NCBI GenBank assembly: GCA_037176905.1 | Contig: JBBBWG010026425.1 | Coordinates: 1-64,000, forward strand | Reading direction: 5' to 3' | Source: Azolla pinnata | Lineage: Eukaryota > Streptophyta > Polypodiopsida > Salviniales > Salviniaceae | DNA length: 64,000 nucleotides | Part shown: piece by piece, positions 60,297-64,000 of the stretch | How positions within the stretch are numbered: the first letter of the stretch is position 1 | How the letters are laid out: each line of letters starts with the position of its first letter | Notes under the pieces: generated by a model | What the model was told of the DNA's origin: nothing | The model's input: the letters and a program-made list of their open reading frames with translations, nothing else | Database searches by the model: none | Position numbers and translations under genes: made by a program

Positions 60297-62701
60297 ATGG
60301 CGATGGACCTGCTTCCTTCTTCCGTTGCCTCCTCCTCCTCTTCTTCTCTTTCTTCCCCGCTCGCTCACAGTGGCTCTTCCAAGCTTCCTGGTGCTGGAGT
60401 TCGATCCATGGCGGCGGCGGCGTCTACTACTTCTTCTTCAGCTCGACTTTCTATGCCTCTATGTTCCGGGCTCAGAAGGATTCAGTCTTCTTCTTCTCCG
60501 TCGTCGTCGTCGTCGTCGTCGTCGTCTTCGATCCGCACTCGAGCTTCGACTCGAGTGATCTCCTGCGAACAGAAGCAAGAAGCCATAGCTCCCTCAGGTA
60601 AGCGTCGGATCACGTGCTAGGGTATGTATGTAGGTATGTATGCGCAGACAGATTCCATCGAGAATCCAGTGTTGTTGAATAATCTTGGTTCTTCCTGAAA
60701 GATTTCCGGAGGAAATCGGTTAGGGGTTGCAGCTCCCTCGGCAGAAAATCTGGTGCTGTTTCCTCTTCTTTGGCAAATTGTTGTCTTGTTTTGCCCAACA
60801 AGGCTTTTAGATTTAGGGTTTGCTTGGGCATTTTTTAGGGTTTCCAAAGGCAGAGAGATGGGTTTGGTTCAGTCGTTGGCGAGGAACCCTAAATCTGATT
60901 TTTTTGCAAATCTTGGGATCCCATTGTGCCCACTGCAATTCGAGGGGTCGAAGGCCGAAGAATCTTTTGGTAGGATTCCATGCGAATCGTTTGGTAGGAT
61001 TCCATGCGAATCTTTTGGTAGGATGCCGTGTGAATCTTTGGGTAGGATTCCGTGTGAATCTTCGGGTGTGATTCCATGTGAATCTTTGGGTAGGATGCCG
61101 TGTGAATCTTTGGGTGTGATTCCGTGTGAATCTTTGGGTATGATTCCATGTGAATCTTTTGGTGTGATTCCATGTTCTCGTCATTGTACACTCTCTCATA
61201 TGAGTGAGTGGTTTAATGCAAACATTATTTGTAACGCATTGTCGCGTAGGTCGAATCGGGGCCTAAGCAGACCAAAGATAATACCGTTTGGTTCTTCTTT
61301 CTTCTATGCCTTGGCTTTGGTCTGGCTCTTTCTCTCTCAGACTCTCTCTGTTATTTTTTCCTCGGCTGACTCTGTCTGTCATTAGGGTCTCTATGCATGG
61401 TTTTGTCGGGCTCTCTCTCACACTCCTAAATTAGGGCCAAAGATACCAAGGGAAAAGTAAAGTTGTGCTAAAACACTCTTAAATTAGGGCCAGAGATAAC
61501 GAAGGAAAAAGTAAAGTCGTGTCACAACAATCCTAAGTCAGGGCCAGAGATACGAAGGAGAGTAAAGTCGTGTTACAACACTCCTAAATCAGGGCCAGAG
61601 ATACGAAGGAAAAAGTAAAGTTGTGTCACAACACTCGTAAATCAGGGCCAGAGATACGAAGGAAAAAGTAAAGTTGTGTCACAACACTCGTAAGTTAGGG
61701 CTAGAGATATTAAGGAAAGAAGCAAACTTATACCACAACACTCGTAAATCAAGGCTAGAGATACGAAGGAAAAAAGTAAAGTTGTGTCACGACGCTTCTA
61801 AGATTTAGAGCCGGAGATTTTTACGAAAACAAAAGTAAAGTTTGTGTCACAACACTCCTAAATCAGGGCCAGAGATACGAAGGAAAAAGTAAACTTATGT
61901 CACATCACACCTAAATCAAGGCCGAAGGGAAGAGTAAAGTTGTGACTCCTAAGTAAGGGCCGGAGATACGAAGGAAAAGGTAAAGTCGCGTTACAACACT
62001 CCTAAGTCAGGGCCAGAGGTACGAAGGAGAAAAGTAAAGTTGCGTCACAACACTCCTAATCCTAAATCAGGGCCAGAGATACGAAGGAGAAAGTAAAGTT
62101 GTGTCACAGCACTCCTAAATCAGGGCCAGAGATACGAAGGAGAAAGTAAAGTTGTGTCACAGCACTCCTAAGTCAGGGCCAGAGATACGAAGGAGAAAGT
62201 AAAGTTGTGTCACAACACTCGTAAGTCAGGGCCAGAGATACGAAGGAGAAAGTAAAGTTGTGTCACAGCACTCCTAAATCAGGGCCAGAGATACGAAGGA
62301 AAAAGTAAAAGTTGTGTCACAGCTGCAGCGGCTATTTTACTATTTACTTTTTTTTTCCTTCTTCCTTAGCTGCTGCCGCCGCGGGTGCAGTGACGGAGAA
62401 GACGTGGAAGGAGCTGGTGCTAGACGCGGACGTTCCGGTGCTGGTGGACTTTTGGGCGCCGTGGTGCGGGCCGTGCCGGATGATCGCGCCGCTCGTGGAC
62501 GAGCTCGCGGCCGAGTACGCGGGCCGCTGCCGCTGCCTCAAGCTCAACACGGACGAGAGCCAGAAGATTGCGTCCGACTACGGGATCCGCAGCATTCCGA
62601 CTGTGCTCCTCTTCAAGAACGGCGAGAAGAAGGACACTGTCATCGGTGCCGTGCCCAAGTCCACTCTGGTGATGCTGATCGAGAAGTATCTCGATCGATG
62701 A
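60297..62701 (+). CDS. TRXM: Chloroplast m-type thioredoxin
   Basis: Two exons: 60297-60597 and 62370-62701, phase 1 junction, 210 residues. m-type thioredoxins pass electrons from ferredoxin-thioredoxin reductase to stromal enzymes such as malate dehydrogenase. Residues 1-100 form a Ser/Ala/Arg-rich transit peptide with a TCG-coded Ser run. The mature part begins near residue 103, with [13 protein letters not shown] (active-site Cys132/Cys135), [17 protein letters not shown], the cis-Pro SIPTV and a final helix ending KYLDR. Length and motifs fit the m type; x and y types are less likely. Exon 2 is GC-rich, unlike the surrounding DNA. The 1.77-kb intron is mostly minisatellite. Confidence 0.95.
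60958..61178. repeat. 24-bp minisatellite GAATCTTTTGGTAGGATTCC in the thioredoxin intron
   Basis: About nine copies of a 24-bp unit (GAATCTTTTGGTAGGATTCC plus ATGC, with GTGTG variants). The unit contains the partial palindrome GAATC...GATTC. Being a multiple of three, it opens long false frames on both strands. Confidence 0.95.
61420..62318. repeat. ~53-bp minisatellite in the thioredoxin intron, about 17 copies
   Basis: The unit is CCTAAATCAGGGCCAGAGAT, ACGAAGGAAAAAGTAAAGTT, GTGTCACAACACT. Copies are mostly 90% alike, best toward the 3' end. The array stops ~50 bp before the 3' splice site, leaving only a short unique stretch with the pyrimidine tract. Confidence 0.96.
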
Positions 62702-62760
62702 TGACGATGACGACGACGACGACGACGACGACGACGATGATGATGATGATGATGATGATG
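62698..62760. repeat. GAC/GAT microsatellite at the thioredoxin stop codon
   Basis: A (GAC)n(GAT)n run begins at the stop codon and extends ~60 bp into the 3' UTR; the stop itself (CGATGATGA) is part of the repeat-like sequence. Confidence 0.85.
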
Positions 62761-64000
62761 AGAAAAACAGACGAATGCGTGATGATCCCGCCCCGTATAT
62801 ATGATAACTTTCTTGTACATTTGTCGTCTTTCCTCTGAGCTGAGCCCCTGCCGGCTCTTCTCCTGTATTTGTTTGCCTGCCATTGTATCTGTCTACTTCC
62901 TGCTACTGTCCATACCAAATGATACCCTTCGCCTGTATATTAATTTTGATACTCTTTCTTTCTTTCTGGCTCTTGCTTGGCTTCTGGCTCTTTGTCGAAT
63001 GATTGTTATCCGGATGATTGTTAGCTGCAGCTTTGCTTTGTTGCGCAATCAATTGCGGCCACATGTTTTTTTTTTTTTTGTTTTGTTTCTGCTCTTTTCT
63101 GAGAAATAATGTGAGGTATCATTTTGATTTGAATCCGAATCGACCGAGGATGAGGGGAGCACCCAGCTAAGCGAGCTTCTTGTAATTGTTCTACAAATCG
63201 AACCATCATAGCCTTAGCAAGGCTTTGGTAGCTTCAGTCTTCCGATGACCGACCGACCTGACCTGACCTGACCTCATCTGCTTTTGTCAGGGAATCTAGC
63301 ATTTGCTTGTTACATCCTAGGTGTGTTAAGGGACCAAATCGCCTACTCATTGAAAAGAATTGTAAAAGAGGCGAAAGGATGATGAGAAAAGGCGAAATGC
63401 TTTTATAGGATCATTTCAAGAGCACCGGAGACTGGCGTTGAACGTTGCGCAACTTGCATGGCCACCTTTTTGTTTTGTTTTTATATGCGTATAAAGCTTG
63501 CCCCGATTGGTGGGGTATCACAAAGCTGGTAATTCGCCTGCATTCGAGGAATGCTTTGGACCATTTTTCAAGTTAGTAGTTCGTCGGACAAAATGCGATC
63601 GGTTTTGGCTACGAGGCGATCTCGAGATGTGCATTTCGGAGCATCTAATCCAAATTTGCCTTCAGGGTTTTTAGCTCCGTCTCCAGAAGCAAGAAGAGGA
63701 AGTCTCTGGATTGCCCACAAGAGGAAAAAAAAACATACATCCTCCGAGTCAAAGACGCGGATCTCTCTACATCTTTTGCAAAGCAGCAGAAACGCAGCAG
63801 CGAATCGTCAGCTTCACAAGCCAGACACGAGCGGATCGGCAATAAACCCGCGCTCCGAGCTGCATCTAATAATAGCTGTGTATCGGATCGAATCGCAACC
63901 GGAACGTTCGGTTGCATCGTATACTCTTACTTGCATCGTATACTCTTACTCGCAGCGAATCGATCGCATCTGTCTGCCACAGACGCGAGAGACGAGGACG
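62761..64000. other. Right-hand intergenic region
   Basis: No gene recognised up to the window edge. Minor repeats: CCTGA pentamers near 63256-63275 and a 21-bp duplication of TGCATCGTATACTCTTACT at 63914-63952. A 90-codon minus frame at 63645-63917 shows no family features. Confidence 0.5.

Noticed and set aside
60753-61385. 210-codon frame with repeated CESFGRIP-type segments
   Set aside because: Encoded by the 24-bp intronic minisatellite (period a multiple of three). It lies between well-supported thioredoxin splice sites.
61420-62318. CRISPR-like regularly spaced repeats
   Set aside because: Units are contiguous with no unique spacers, and the context is a eukaryotic intron.
1-64000. 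tRNA, rRNA or other structured RNA genes
   Set aside because: Scanning by eye found no convincing tRNA-like boxes or rRNA segments. A covariance-model search would be decisive.

Overview
This 64-kb window is nuclear DNA from a plant, most likely a land plant. Nine intron-rich genes are recognisable. Introns are GT-AG with some GC-AG, three products look plastid- or organelle-targeted (RsgA GTPase, RsmI-type methyltransferase, m-type thioredoxin), there is a plant-type patellin and a CRLK-type receptor-like kinase, and TTTAGGG telomere-type motifs recur. Transposons are scarce and simple or tandem repeats abound. The ACC-synthase-like gene resembles the divergent type known outside flowering plants, so a bryophyte or other non-seed plant is plausible, but the species cannot be fixed from the sequence.

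Layout, left to right: patellin (minus, runs off the left edge); minisatellites (2.9-4.5 kb); ACC-synthase-like PLP aminotransferase (minus, 12 exons); a 1.8-kb GAT/GGT microsatellite and a 32-bp minisatellite holding a 100-N assembly gap; RsgA GTPase (plus, 6 exons); CRLK-like receptor kinase (plus, 7 exons); ALG5 dolichyl-phosphate glucosyltransferase (minus, 11 exons); a TTAGGG-rich block and a 47-bp satellite; RsmI-type rRNA methyltransferase (minus, 9 exons) with a Ty1/copia fossil in one intron and a 163/86-bp tandem repeat plus a second 100-N gap in another; a 2.4-kb TTTAGGG-rich block in the divergent RsmI/RBM28 interval; RBM28/Nop4-type nucleolar protein (plus, 18 exons); APE2-type AP endonuclease (minus, 10 exons); two more tandem repeats; m-type thioredoxin (plus, 2 exons, intron packed with two minisatellites).

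Exon models were built by hand from splice signals, reading-frame phase and family similarity. Every complete CDS closes in frame from ATG to stop. Three genes (RsgA, RsmI type, RBM28 type) act in ribosome biogenesis or rRNA modification; the rest do unrelated housekeeping or signalling jobs and form no pathway. I saw no convincing new multi-gene system. The most unusual features are the density and relatedness of the tandem repeats (a shared GAATCTTTT core in unlinked arrays, two telomere-motif types bracketing one gene), a cluster of GC-AG introns, and a duplicated 3' splice site in ALG5.
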